Assembly: GCF_020404845.1 (NCBI RefSeq)
Contig: NZ_JAIOJZ010000017.1
Coordinates: 1-64,000 of the forward strand
Direction: 5' to 3'
Source: Streptomyces hyderabadensis
GTDB taxonomy: Bacteria; Actinomycetota; Actinomycetes; Streptomycetales; Streptomycetaceae
Length of the DNA: 64,000 nt
Made by a program: the position numbers and the translations under genes. Positions 19,067 to 27,173 of the stretch are shown here, in pieces; positions within the stretch are counted from its first letter, which is position 1, and each line of letters begins with the position of its first letter. Under the pieces are notes generated by a model. That model had not been told where the DNA came from. It searched no databases and saw only the letters and a list, made by a program, of their open reading frames with translations.

Positions 19067-19740
19067 TTGACGCCGTGGCGACCGACTCCAGCAGCACCCC
19101 AAGCAACGAGAAGCCGCGGCGAGCGCGTCGCACCCGGATGACCGGTGCCGAGCGCCGCCAGCAGCTGCTGGAGATCGGCCGCACCCTCTTCGCGGCGAAG
19201 GGTTTCGAGGGCACCTCGGTGGAGGAGATCGCGGCGCGGGCCGGGGTGTCCAAGCCGGTGGTGTACGAGCACTTCGGCGGCAAGGAGGGCCTGTACGCGG
19301 TGGTCGTGGACCGCGAGATGCGCCGGCTGCTGGACATGGTGACCGGTTCGCTGACGGCGGGGCATCCGCGCGAGCTGTGCGAGCAGGCGGCCTTCGCGCT
19401 CCTGGACTACATCGAGGAGTACACGGACGGTTTCCGCATCCTGGTCCGCGACTCGCCCATCCCGCAGTCGACGGGTTCCTTCGCGTCCCTCATCTCGGAC
19501 ATCGCCACCCAGGTGGAGGACATCCTGGGCCGGGAGTTCAAGAGCCGCGGCTTCGACGCCAAGCTGGCGCCGCTGTATGCGCAGGCGCTGGTGGGCATGG
19601 TGGCGCTGACCGGCCAGTGGTGGCTGGACGTGCGCCGCCCGAAGAAGGCGGAGGTGGCCGCGCACCTGGTGAACCTGGCGTGGCACGGGCTGGACGGCCT
19701 GGAGCCGAAGCCGCGGCTGATCGGGCACCGCAAGAGCTAG
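19063..19740 (+). CDS. TetR-family regulator, partner of the desaturase
   Basis: 225 residues. The N-terminal HTH is typical: RRQQLLEIGRTLFAAKGFEG, then VEEIAARAGVSKPVVYEHFG. The all-helical C-terminus (LRYYIEEYTDG-like helices) would bind an effector, plausibly a fatty acyl-CoA given its partner gene. ATG 19063 overlaps the desaturase stop by 4 bp. This desaturase-TetR order is known in Streptomyces and mycobacteria. It probably represses its own operon through the upstream CCGTA/TACGG array. Confidence 0.88.
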   Translation: MIDAVATDSSSTPSNEKPRRARRTRMTGAERRQQLLEIGRTLFAAKGFEGTSVEEIAARAGVSKPVVYEHFGGKEGLYAVVVDREMRRLLDMVTGSLTAGHPRELCEQAAFALLDYIEEYTDGFRILVRDSPIPQSTGSFASLISDIATQVEDILGREFKSRGFDAKLAPLYAQALVGMVALTGQWWLDVRRPKKAEVAAHLVNLAWHGLDGLEPKPRLIGHRKS

Positions 19741-19760
19741 CGGCCGCGAGGACGGAGCAC

Positions 19761-20936
19761 ATGCAGCCACTGCGCGGCGTCACGGTCGTCTCGCTGGAGC
19801 AGGCGATCGCCGCTCCCTACGCCAGCCGTCAGCTCGCCGACCTCGGCGCGCGGGTGATCAAGGTGGAGCGCCCGGGGGCGGGGGACTTCGCCCGGGCGTA
19901 CGACTCCCGGGTGCGCGGTCTGAGTTCGCACTTCGTGTGGGTCAACCGCAACAAGGAGTCCCTCACCCTGGACTTCAAGGATCCGCGGGGTCTGGAGCTG
20001 CTGCGCCGGCTGATCGCGGACGCCGACGTCTTCCTGCAGAACCTGGCCCCGGGCGCGGCGGCCCGGGCGGGTCTGGGCGCGGCGGAGCTGCGGGCGGCGC
20101 ATCCGGGGCTGATCGTGTGCGACATCTCCGGTTACGGCACGCCGGGCCCCTACGCGGACCGCAAGGCGTACGACCTGCTGGTGCAGTCCGAGTCGGGGCT
20201 GCTGTCGGTCACGGGTACGCCGGACGACATGGCCAAGGCGGGGATCCCGGTGTCGGACATCGCGGCCGGGATGTACGCGTACAGCTCGATCCTGGGCGCG
20301 CTGCTGGAGCGCGGCCGCACGGGCCGGGGCACGCATCTGGACGTGTCGATGCTGGAGGCCACCGTGGAGTGGCTGGGCTTTCCGCTGTACTACTCGTTCG
20401 ACGGCGCGCCGCCGCCGCCCAGGGCGGGTGCCGCGCACGCGACGATCTTCCCGTACGGCCCGTTCACGGCGGGCGACGGGAAGGTGGTGCTGACGGCGGT
20501 GCAGAACGAGCGCGAGTGGCGCGGCTTCTGCGCGGGTTTCCTGGGCCGTCCGGAGCTGGCCGAGCACCCGGACTACGCCACGAACGCCGCCCGCGACGCG
20601 CACCGGGAGGCGCTGGGTGCGGTGATCGCGGCCCGGTTCGCGGAGCTGACCAGTGCCGAGGCGATCGAGCTGCTCGACGCGGTGCCGGTGGCCAATGCCC
20701 GGGTGAACACGCTCGCCGAGGTGTGGGACCACCCGCAGCTGGCCGCGCGTGGACGCCTGCACGAGGTGCCCACCCCGGCGGGCCCGGTCCCTGCACTGGC
20801 ACCGCCCGGACCGACCGGCGGGGCGCCGCGGATGGAGGCGGTCCCGGCGCTGGGCGAGCACACCCGTGCGGTACTCGGCGGTCTCGGGCTGTCCGAGGAG
20901 GAGATCGACGCGCTCGCCGCGGACGGCGTGGTGTGA
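19761..20936 (+). CDS. CaiB/BaiF family (class III) CoA-transferase
   Basis: 391 residues. The opening QPLRGVTVVSLEQAIAAPYA, LADLGARVIKVERPG, the NRNKESLTLDF segment and CDISGYGTPGPYADRKAYD (with the conserved Asp region) are family hallmarks. Class III enzymes move CoA between carboxylic acids. Substrate unknown; related proteins act on formyl-, succinyl- or citramalyl-CoA. It begins 20 bp after the TetR gene with GGACGGAG upstream, so it is probably the third gene of the desaturase operon. It ends 12 bp from a convergent gene. Confidence 0.88.
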   Translation: MQPLRGVTVVSLEQAIAAPYASRQLADLGARVIKVERPGAGDFARAYDSRVRGLSSHFVWVNRNKESLTLDFKDPRGLELLRRLIADADVFLQNLAPGAAARAGLGAAELRAAHPGLIVCDISGYGTPGPYADRKAYDLLVQSESGLLSVTGTPDDMAKAGIPVSDIAAGMYAYSSILGALLERGRTGRGTHLDVSMLEATVEWLGFPLYYSFDGAPPPPRAGAAHATIFPYGPFTAGDGKVVLTAVQNEREWRGFCAGFLGRPELAEHPDYATNAARDAHREALGAVIAARFAELTSAEAIELLDAVPVANARVNTLAEVWDHPQLAARGRLHEVPTPAGPVPALAPPGPTGGAPRMEAVPALGEHTRAVLGGLGLSEEEIDALAADGVV

Positions 20937-20948
20937 GCGCGGCGGGGG

Positions 20949-21326
20949 TCAGGGCCGGGCGGGTCCGTCCGGTTCCAGGAACTCCAGGCGGTTGCCGACC
21001 GGGTCGGCGCAGTGGAAGCGCCGGTGGCCGGGCCGGGAGTGGTCCCAGGTGACGGGCGTGCCGTGGGTCTCCAGGCGGGCGGCGTACGCGTCGATCCCGG
21101 TGACCCGCAGGCCGGGGTGGGCCTTGCGGGCGGGCCGGAAGCCGGTCGTCTCGACGCCCAGGTGGAGCTGGGCGGTGCCCGCCTGGAACCAGCAGCCGCC
21201 GCGGGCGGCGAGCAGGGGCGGTTTGGGGATCTCGGTCATGCCGAGGACGCCGGTGTAGAAGGCGCGCAGTGCCTCCTCGGCGCCGAGTGGCGCGGCGAGC
21301 TGCACGTGGTCGAGGCCGGTGATCAC
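20949..21326 (-). CDS. VOC (glyoxalase/bleomycin resistance) family protein
   Basis: 125 residues, a single-domain vicinal-oxygen-chelate fold. It opens ITGLDHVQLAAP with the first metal-ligand His, then QLHLGV, and ends DPVGNRLEFLEP with the conserved Glu. Such proteins are metal-dependent lyases, dioxygenases or drug-binding proteins; the specific role cannot be told. GTG 21326 overlaps the methyltransferase stop by 4 bp (GTGA), so translation is coupled to tam. Confidence 0.85.
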   Translation of the reverse strand: MITGLDHVQLAAPLGAEEALRAFYTGVLGMTEIPKPPLLAARGGCWFQAGTAQLHLGVETTGFRPARKAHPGLRVTGIDAYAARLETHGTPVTWDHSRPGHRRFHCADPVGNRLEFLEPDGPARP

Positions 21327-22153
21327 CGGTCCGCCGTCCCCGCGGGCTTGCGGGCGACGGCGAAGACCCGGCGGAAGGGGAACGGGGTGCCGTACGCCTC
21401 GGCGGGGTAGGCGGCGCGCAGGACCGCCCGGTACTCCTCGACGAAGGCGTCGCGGGCGGCCGGGTCGTCGTCGAGGGCGTCCAGTACGGGCCGCAGTCCC
21501 GTCCCCTTCACCCAGTCGAGGACGGCGTCGTCGCCGGGCAGCAGGTGGAGGTAGGTCGTCTCCCACACGTCGGCGGTGCAGCCGGCGGCGGTCAGGCGGG
21601 CCAGGTAGCCCTCGGGGGTGAGGACGGCGTCGTCGTGGCGCAGGACACCGGCGAGGCGGTCCCGCCAGCGCCGGGAGTCGGCCAGCTCGCGCATCAGGCG
21701 GTGGCTGGGGGCGTCGAAGTTGCCCGGCACCTGGAGGGCGAGGGTGCCGCCGGGGGCGAGGCGGTCGATCCAGTCGGGGAAGCGGTCGGCGTGGCCGGGG
21801 ACCCACTGCAGGGTGGCGTTGCTGACGAGGAGGTCGCAGGGCTGGTCGGGGGTCCAGGTGCGGGCGTCGGCGGGGGCGAAGTCGAGGTGGCCGCCGCCTG
21901 CGGTGGGGCCGGCGTACTGCCGGGCCCGTTCCAGCATCCGGGGCGAGTTGTCGTAGCCGGTGACGTGGGCGGTGGGCCAGCGGTCGGCGAGCAGGACGGT
22001 GACGTTGCCGGGCCCGCAGCCGAGGTCGGCGATGCGGGGCGAGTCCGCGGGGAGGTCCGGGATCCGGGCGAGGAGGTCGGTGAAGGGGCGGGCGCGGTGC
22101 CCGGCGTGACGCAGGTACTGGGCGGGGTCCCAGGTGGGGGCGGTGGCGGGCAT
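21323..22153 (-). CDS. tam: trans-aconitate 2-methyltransferase
   Basis: 276 residues. A SAM-dependent methyltransferase that esterifies trans-aconitate, a spontaneous inhibitor formed from cis-aconitate. The start (WDPAQYLRHAGHRARPFTDL) and SAM loop IADLGCGPGNVTVLL match Tam proteins closely. LLVSNATLQWVPGH and LAPGGTLALQVPGN are also family motifs. ATG 22153 has GGAGG 4 nt upstream; upstream Mets are not supported. First gene of a tam-VOC operon, divergent from marR across a region with an ordered hexamer array. Confidence 0.88.
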   Translation of the reverse strand: MPATAPTWDPAQYLRHAGHRARPFTDLLARIPDLPADSPRIADLGCGPGNVTVLLADRWPTAHVTGYDNSPRMLERARQYAGPTAGGGHLDFAPADARTWTPDQPCDLLVSNATLQWVPGHADRFPDWIDRLAPGGTLALQVPGNFDAPSHRLMRELADSRRWRDRLAGVLRHDDAVLTPEGYLARLTAAGCTADVWETTYLHLLPGDDAVLDWVKGTGLRPVLDALDDDPAARDAFVEEYRAVLRAAYPAEAYGTPFPFRRVFAVARKPAGTADR

Positions 22154-22207
22154 GGAGCCTCCAGAGGGTGTCCGTAGGGGACGGGTACCCAGCGTCACCT
22201 CGCAACT

Positions 22208-22267
22208 ATCTCGATGTCAAGATAACCGACCTCAAGAAGCTCACTATCAAGACAATCGACATCAAGA
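22208..22267 (+). promoter_or_regulatory. four TCAAGA hexamers at exact 15-bp spacing upstream of marR
   Basis: TCAAGA begins at 22217, 22232, 22247 and 22262. The first is also the right half of the near-palindrome ATCTCGATGTCAAGAT (22208-22223). The array lies between divergent tam and marR and ends 36 bp before the marR ATG. MarR proteins commonly bind ATCTTGA/TCAAGAT-type palindromes, so autoregulation and control of tam are likely. Confidence 0.6.
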
Positions 22268-22302
22268 GACTTCACGTCGACACAACCACTACACTGATCG
22301 TC

Positions 22303-22800
22303 ATGGAGGACGAGGTCGATCGGCTGGTCGCAGCGTGGCGCCGGGAGCGCCCGGACCTCGACGTGGAACCGCTCGAGGTGCTGAGCCGCGTCAGCAGGCT
22401 GGCCCGGCACCTGGACCGCGCGCGGCGGCTGGCCTTCTCCGAACACCACCTGGAGCCGTGGGAGTTCGACGTGCTGACGGCGCTGCGCCGCGCGGGCACC
22501 CCGTACCAGCTCTCCCCCGGGCAGCTCCTCACCCAGACCCTGGTCACCTCCGGCACGATGACCAACCGCATCGACCGCCTCGCCAAGAAGGGCCTGGTGG
22601 AGCGCCTGCCCGACCCCAGCGACCGGCGCGGTGTGCTGGTCCGGCTCACGGACGAGGGGCGGGACCGCGCCGACCAGTCGCTGGCGGGCCTGCTGGCCCA
22701 GGAGCGCGCCATCCTGGGCGAGCTGTCCCGCGCCCAGCGCAGCGAGCTGGCGGCCCTGCTACGCCAGCTGACCGCCCCGTTCGACAACATCCCCGGTTAG
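22303..22800 (+). CDS. MarR-family regulator
   Basis: 165 residues. A winged-helix repressor: LEPWEFDVLTALRRAG, then the recognition helix segment LLVTSGTMTNRIDRLAKKGLVER-type and the wing PSDRRGVLVRLTDEG. The ATG at 22303 gives the usual family N-terminus. The longer frame (from 22168) runs through the operator-like hexamer array and is rejected. Its 3' end overlaps the convergent response-regulator gene by 42 bp. Confidence 0.88.
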   Translation: MEDEVDRLVAAWRRERPDLDVEPLEVLSRVSRLARHLDRARRLAFSEHHLEPWEFDVLTALRRAGTPYQLSPGQLLTQTLVTSGTMTNRIDRLAKKGLVERLPDPSDRRGVLVRLTDEGRDRADQSLAGLLAQERAILGELSRAQRSELAALLRQLTAPFDNIPG

Positions 22801-23526
22801 GTCCGCCGGCCCCACCCCGGCCCGGCGGGCCAGTGCGACGGCGGCCAGGGTGGAGTGGACGCCCAGTTTGCCCAGCACGTTCTGCATGTGGGTGCGGACC
22901 GTGTGCGGGGACAGGTACAGCCGCTCCGCGACCGCCTTGCGGCCGAGCCCGGCGACCATGCAGCGCAGCACCTCGCGCTCGCGCGGGGTGAGCGACTCCA
23001 CCAGCAGTTCGCTCTCGGTGCGGTGCTTGCGGGCCGCGGTCAGCTCGCGCAGCACGCCGGTGAGCAGGGCGGGCGGCAGATGCGTCTCGTCGCGCAGGAC
23101 GCCCCGGATGACGCTGAGCAGCCGGGACAGGGAGCAGTCCTTGGCGACCCACCCGGACGCCCCGGCCCCCAGCGCGAGGGCCGCCCGCCGGGGGTCGTCC
23201 TTCTCGGCGAGCACGACGATCCGTACGCCCGGCTGCCCCGACCGCACCCCGGCGACCAGCGAGATGCCGTCCACCAGCCCGTCCTCGTTGCCGTCCCGCA
23301 CGGGCACGGCGGGCCGGGCGCCGGGCACATGGCCGCCCAGGTCGGCGTCGACGAGCAGCACGTCGAACCGCCGCCCCTCGGAGGCGGCCCGCTCCAGGCA
23401 GCGCAGGGCGGCCGGACCGCTGCCGGCCGCGGAGACGTCGACGTCGGGCTCGGCGGCCAGGGCGGCCGCGAGCGACTCGGCGAAGATGCGATGGTCGTCG
23501 ACGACCAGGACTCGGATACGAACCAC
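22759..23526 (-). CDS. LuxR/NarL-family response regulator
   Basis: 255 residues. The receiver has the acidic pair (VLVVDDHRIF), the phospho-acceptor in LLVDADLGG and a Lys near VAKDC. An insertion of about 15 residues after the acceptor loop (GARPAVPVRDGNEDG) makes it longer than usual. The C-terminal HTH is standard (LTPREREVLRCMVAGLGRKAVAERL, then HTVRTHMQNVLGKLGV). GTG 23526 has GGAGGGGG 4 nt upstream. No kinase is adjacent. Its stop lies inside the convergent marR gene. Confidence 0.85.
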   Translation of the reverse strand: MVRIRVLVVDDHRIFAESLAAALAAEPDVDVSAAGSGPAALRCLERAASEGRRFDVLLVDADLGGHVPGARPAVPVRDGNEDGLVDGISLVAGVRSGQPGVRIVVLAEKDDPRRAALALGAGASGWVAKDCSLSRLLSVIRGVLRDETHLPPALLTGVLRELTAARKHRTESELLVESLTPREREVLRCMVAGLGRKAVAERLYLSPHTVRTHMQNVLGKLGVHSTLAAVALARRAGVGPADLTGDVVERGGQLA

Positions 23527-23837
23527 GAAACCCCCTCCCCCGAGCTCCGCCAGGAGCAGGGGATACCCATCGTCTGTCCGTCCTCGGATGACGGCACCGG
23601 CACGGGTACGACGCCCAGGGCCCCGCATCCAGCTGTGCTGTTGTGCTCGGTACTCCGGGACGGGTCGCCGCAGCCCCACGGCCGCCGCCGTGCGGTAACC
23701 GCTACCCCCGCCCCGGGTGTCGTACCCGGCTGTCTCGCCCCCTGAACGGCACCGGCCCCCACCGGTGCTGCTCATCAGAGTACGGACGGGCGCCGGGAGC
23801 GGAAGGCTATTTGCAGAACTGACTCGGCGGCACGTTT
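23527..23837. other. divergent intergenic region, 311 bp
   Basis: Lies between the LuxR-type regulator and the acetyltransferase. No convincing gene. A small inverted repeat GGTAaccgcTACC (about 23695-23707) and a GC-rich ACCGGCCCCCACCGGT stem near 23751-23766 are visible; no function is assigned. Confidence 0.4.
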
Positions 23838-24296
23838 ATGGTGAGCCGCATGTTTCGTCTTGTGACAGAAGTCGACAAGGAACGGCGCGATCTGCTGCGC
23901 ACCCGCCTCCGTGAGACGAACACAGCGGCCTCTTCCGTCCTGCGCACCCTGCGCGGAACCCCTCACGAACGCGAATTCCCGCTGCACGTCTGGGTGCTGG
24001 ACGACAACGGCGGCCTGGCGGGCGGCCTGGTCGGCCACACCTGGGCCACCTGGCTGCACGTGACCTACCTGTGGGTGGACGACGGCCACCGCGGCGCGGG
24101 CCTCGGCTCCGCGCTCCTCACCGAGGCGGAACGCACCGCCCGCACCGAACGCGGCTGCACCGCCGCCCGCGTGGAGACCTGGGACTTCCAGGCCCCCGGC
24201 TTCTACACGAAGCACGGCTACGACATCATGTGCGTGATCCCCGACTACCCGCCGGGGATCACGGAGTACACGCTGGTCAAGCGGCTGAGTCGGTAA
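23838..24296 (+). CDS. GNAT-family N-acetyltransferase
   Basis: 152 residues. The fold's motif A is VDDGHRGAGLGSALLTEAE (acetyl-CoA binding R-x2-G-x-G), followed by AARVETWDFQAPGFYTKHGYD, motif B with its Tyr. It transfers acetyl from acetyl-CoA to an unknown amine. Either Met1 (23838) or Met5 (23850) could start it; neither has a clear ribosome site. Convergent with the Uma2 gene 28 bp away. Confidence 0.85.
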   Translation: MVSRMFRLVTEVDKERRDLLRTRLRETNTAASSVLRTLRGTPHEREFPLHVWVLDDNGGLAGGLVGHTWATWLHVTYLWVDDGHRGAGLGSALLTEAERTARTERGCTAARVETWDFQAPGFYTKHGYDIMCVIPDYPPGITEYTLVKRLSR

Positions 24297-24324
24297 ACCG
24301 GTCCGGCCCGCCGGTCCAAGGCGC

Positions 24325-24942
24325 TCAGAACGCGTCGAGCGCGTCCGACGTGATGTCGATGTCGATGTCGTACGGCACACCGAGCTTGAGCAGCTCGCGA
24401 TGGGTGCCGGTCAGGCCGTACGTCTTGGAGACGGGGTCGAGTTCGTAGACCCGCACCACCGGGTGCTTTCCGGCACCGCCGCCCGCCTCGACCAGCCAGA
24501 AGTGCGGGATGCCGGCGGCCGCGTACTTGTGCGGCTTGGTGTCGCGGTCGCGGGATTCGGAGTCCGGGGAGACGACCTCGACGGCGAGCAGGACGTCGGC
24601 GGCCTGGAAACGGGTCTGCTCCCTGCCGGTGACGGCGTCGGCGCGGACGACGGAGATGTCGGGTTCGGGACCGTTGTGACGGTCCAGGACGATGGTCATC
24701 TCCCGCACGACCTTCCTGTCCTCGGTCACCGTACGGCGCAGCCCGGCCATCAGCAGATCGATCATGGTGCTGTGGAAATACCGCTGGGGACTCACGAAAA
24801 CCAGGCTCCCGTCGATCAGCTCGGTGTGCGGCGGGAGGTCGGGCAACGTGAACAGGTCGTCCACGGTGTATCCGTCCCGGGGCGGCACCGGCCAGCGGCA
24901 GCCGGGCGTGGCGTTCGACTCGGCGAGGGGCTCGGCGGTCAT
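24325..24942 (-). CDS. Uma2 family (DUF820) nuclease-fold protein, copy 1
   Basis: 205 residues. PD-(D/E)XK restriction-endonuclease-like fold. The expected residues are visible: E of HTELIDGSLVFVSP, D of GPEPDISVVRAD, and E-x-V-S of AVEVVSPDSESRDRDTK with K downstream. The family is abundant in Streptomyces and cyanobacteria; function is unknown, possibly DNA cleavage. ATG 24942 follows GGGAGG with 5 nt spacing. A paralogue at 41280 shares most of the protein sequence, the same leader, and an upstream 19-mer at the same distance. Confidence 0.88.
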   Translation of the reverse strand: MTAEPLAESNATPGCRWPVPPRDGYTVDDLFTLPDLPPHTELIDGSLVFVSPQRYFHSTMIDLLMAGLRRTVTEDRKVVREMTIVLDRHNGPEPDISVVRADAVTGREQTRFQAADVLLAVEVVSPDSESRDRDTKPHKYAAAGIPHFWLVEAGGGAGKHPVVRVYELDPVSKTYGLTGTHRELLKLGVPYDIDIDITSDALDAF

Positions 24943-25004
24943 GGTTCCTCCCATGGACGGGATTCTCAGCCAGCCCGTCCACGGTAGCCGCCGGTCCCCC
25001 TGAT

Positions 25005-25023
25005 CGTCATCACAAAGAGTGAC
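25005..25023 (-). promoter_or_regulatory. upstream element shared by the two Uma2 genes, copy 1
   Basis: On the minus strand GTCACTCTTTGTGATGACG ends 63 bp before the Uma2 ATG. It contains TCAC-N5-GTGA and GTCA-N10-TGAC inverted repeats. The other Uma2 gene has an 18/19 match at the same 63-bp distance, plus an aligned TACCNT about 19 bp further on that could be a -10. Operator or promoter, undecided. Confidence 0.6.
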
Positions 25024-25112
25024 GAGCCGGCGGGCTTGACGTGAACCTCGCTGGTGCCACCCACGCCCCATCGATAGCGTTGGCCCGCATCTGAGATCAA
25101 ACGGAGGTGCCG

Positions 25113-25427
25113 GTGGGCGAGCACGACCGGCTGGTAGCCGACTACATGCTTCTGGAGTCGTCGAAGAAGAACCTGAACGACATCAAGAAGGCCCTCAAAG
25201 GCATCGAAGAACACCGCACCGACATCCATGACATCTGGGGCCACGAAAGCATCGCCGGCAAAATGGATGAGTTCGTCGACAACTGGGACAACTATCGGCG
25301 CGAACTCCTCGGAAAGGTCGAGGACCTGGGCAAGCAGGTAAAGACCGCCCGCACGAGTTTCGAGAAGCTGGACCTCGACCTCAAGAACGCGCACGAAAAG
25401 AAAAGCGGCAAAAGCGGGAGAAAATGA
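25113..25427 (+). CDS. small helical WXG100-like protein
   Basis: 104 residues, highly helical and lysine-rich. A central W42-G43 turn (DIHDIWGHESI) is followed by a helix FVDNWDNYRRELLGKVEDLGKQ, the helix-turn-helix layout of WXG100/ESX substrates, although not a canonical match. GTG 25113 has ACGGAGG 5 nt upstream. It is immediately followed (3 bp) by the larger T7SS-type protein. Likely role, inferred: partner or chaperone for that protein. Lower GC at third positions than core genes. Confidence 0.6.
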   Translation: MGEHDRLVADYMLLESSKKNLNDIKKALKGIEEHRTDIHDIWGHESIAGKMDEFVDNWDNYRRELLGKVEDLGKQVKTARTSFEKLDLDLKNAHEKKSGKSGRK

Positions 25428-25430
25428 CCG

Positions 25431-26726
25431 ATGGGTACGAGTGCGGGGAGGCGCCGGCCGGTCGACTGGCACCCGTTGGCGGAGAAGGACCCGGTACCCG
25501 GCGAACCGGAGGACATCCGCGACGAGGTCACCCGGATGAAGAAGCTCGCCTCGACCCTTCGCGACCAGGCCGCCATCCTGCGCAAGGCGGCCGACGGGGA
25601 CGCGTTGCAGGGCCAGTACGCCGACAAGATCCGCGAGGACTCGGGTGACGTCGAAAAGCACTTCCGCGAGACGGCGGCCCGCTATGAACGCGTGGTCGGC
25701 GACCTCGGCAAGTGGGCCAACGAGCTGGAGGGCTTCCAGGAACGGGCCGACGGCGTCCTACGAGCGGCGAAGCGGGCCGACGAAGAACACGCTGCGGAAG
25801 TGAAGAAGAAGGAAGCCGAGGCCAAGAGGGACGGCCACAGCAAGGCACCAGAGGAATCCGACCCCGACAGTCACCTGGCCCCGTACCAGAAGCAGCTCGA
25901 CCAGGTGCTCTCCGAGCGTGACTCCCGCGCCCGGCACTACGCAGCGAACATCGGCCGGGACATCTCCGACATCATCAAGGACAGCAGATGGGAGAACCTC
26001 AAGGACTGGGTGCACGAGCATGCGGACACGATCAAGAGCGTCATTGAAATCCTGAGCTGGGCCGCGACGGTCATCGGGGTCATCGCCCTCCTCTTCACAC
26101 CCGTCGGATGGCTCGCGACCCTCATCACGGTGACCACCATCAGCCTCACGGCGCTCGTCGGCGTGGGGCACACGATGCTGGCCCTCTCCGGTGACGGGAA
26201 CTGGGCGGACGTCGCCATGGACGTCTTCGCGCTGGCGACGCTGGGGTTCGGAAGCGTCGCGATGAAGGGCGTGAAGGCCGCAGCGGCAACCCTCAAGTCG
26301 GCAAGCAGGGCTGGACGGTTCCAGCGGTACGCGAATCTGCGCAAGTTGCTCGACAAGAACATCATGCGATACGGCACGGACTCGGCCCGCGGGGCGAAGG
26401 CCGTGCGCGCGAAGAACGCCCTGCGCCAGCTCGGGTCGAGGGAAACACGGCCCGGGACGACTCGCCTGGACCGCCTGCTGGGCGGCGACCGGGAGGTCGT
26501 CAGCGCGAGCAAGTTCGCCAAGGCCATGCGCGCCGAGTTCGGTTCGGATCCGAACGTGGTGAGGGCGGCCGACTCGATGGAGAAGGCCGCCATGCAGTTC
26601 AAACTGAACTATGCGGCTGCCACCTTGGTCGACGTGGGTGACAAACTCGGGGAAAAGGGCCCATATGGAGACCAGTACGGCGACGCCAAAGATGTCCTGA
26701 CGCGTGAAGTCGGGAGCCGTTGGTGA
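25431..26726 (+). CDS. putative type VII secreted protein with unassigned C-terminal domain
   Basis: 431 residues. The N-terminus (RPVDWHPLAEKDPVPGEPEDI) and the following long helices up to about 170 match the actinobacterial 'T7SS-secreted protein' N-terminal region (WXG-like helical hairpin). A charged Lys/Glu linker (120-150) comes next. Two strongly hydrophobic helices lie at about 205-255. The C-terminal 170 residues are basic and helical, ending KLGEKGPYGDQYGDAKDV, with no domain I recognise. This layout (trafficking region, hydrophobic stretch, variable tail) is that of a polymorphic effector; toxicity is not shown. Second gene of the cassette. No T7SS ATPase gene is in the window. 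Confidence 0.6.
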   Translation: MGTSAGRRRPVDWHPLAEKDPVPGEPEDIRDEVTRMKKLASTLRDQAAILRKAADGDALQGQYADKIREDSGDVEKHFRETAARYERVVGDLGKWANELEGFQERADGVLRAAKRADEEHAAEVKKKEAEAKRDGHSKAPEESDPDSHLAPYQKQLDQVLSERDSRARHYAANIGRDISDIIKDSRWENLKDWVHEHADTIKSVIEILSWAATVIGVIALLFTPVGWLATLITVTTISLTALVGVGHTMLALSGDGNWADVAMDVFALATLGFGSVAMKGVKAAAATLKSASRAGRFQRYANLRKLLDKNIMRYGTDSARGAKAVRAKNALRQLGSRETRPGTTRLDRLLGGDREVVSASKFAKAMRAEFGSDPNVVRAADSMEKAAMQFKLNYAAATLVDVGDKLGEKGPYGDQYGDAKDVLTREVGSRW

Positions 26727-26783
26727 TCACTCCGAAGCGCAGTTGCAGCACAATTGAGAAAATGACCCGAGGGAGCGGAGACA

Positions 26784-27173
26784 GTGGCGACAATTCCGGC
26801 CAGGAGCCCACAGGAATCACGGGCCATGAAATTTCTTGCCGCATGTACGTTGGTACCGATTCTCTGTTTCGCCTTCCAGGATATCGGCAGCGAGTACGGC
26901 GGGATGAGCTGGCTCACTTACGACTACGTGGCATGGCCGATGATGATCGCCCCAGTACTGATGCTGGTCCTGTTTTTCAGGAACCGAGAACTCATTCGTA
27001 ACCCGCGCTTGGGCGCCAACTTTTCTCAGACGATCAAGCTGGTTGCCGTGATGTACCTGGTCTGGAACATCATCGGAGCCATCGGCTACAGCTGGCTGGC
27101 CGTGATTCCGTTGCTCTGCTGCCTGACGATTCTGGTGGCCGACCGGCAGCTCAAGAAGCAGGCCCGCTCGTGA
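26784..27173 (+). CDS. four-helix membrane protein of unknown function
   Basis: 129 residues. Hydrophobic segments near 15-32, 42-64, 82-103 and 104-120 suggest four membrane helices with a basic C-terminus (DRQLKKQARS). GTG 26784 follows GGAGCGGAG. Its position directly after a candidate T7SS effector makes an immunity or anchoring role possible, but that is only context. Base composition is visibly lower in GC than in neighbouring core genes, a sign of recent transfer. Confidence 0.6.
   Translation: MATIPARSPQESRAMKFLAACTLVPILCFAFQDIGSEYGGMSWLTYDYVAWPMMIAPVLMLVLFFRNRELIRNPRLGANFSQTIKLVAVMYLVWNIIGAIGYSWLAVIPLLCCLTILVADRQLKKQARS

Noticed and set aside
22168-22302. 45-residue N-terminal extension of MarR
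   Set aside because: The extension is made of the TCAAGA array and lacks a ribosome site; the ATG at 22303 gives the usual length.
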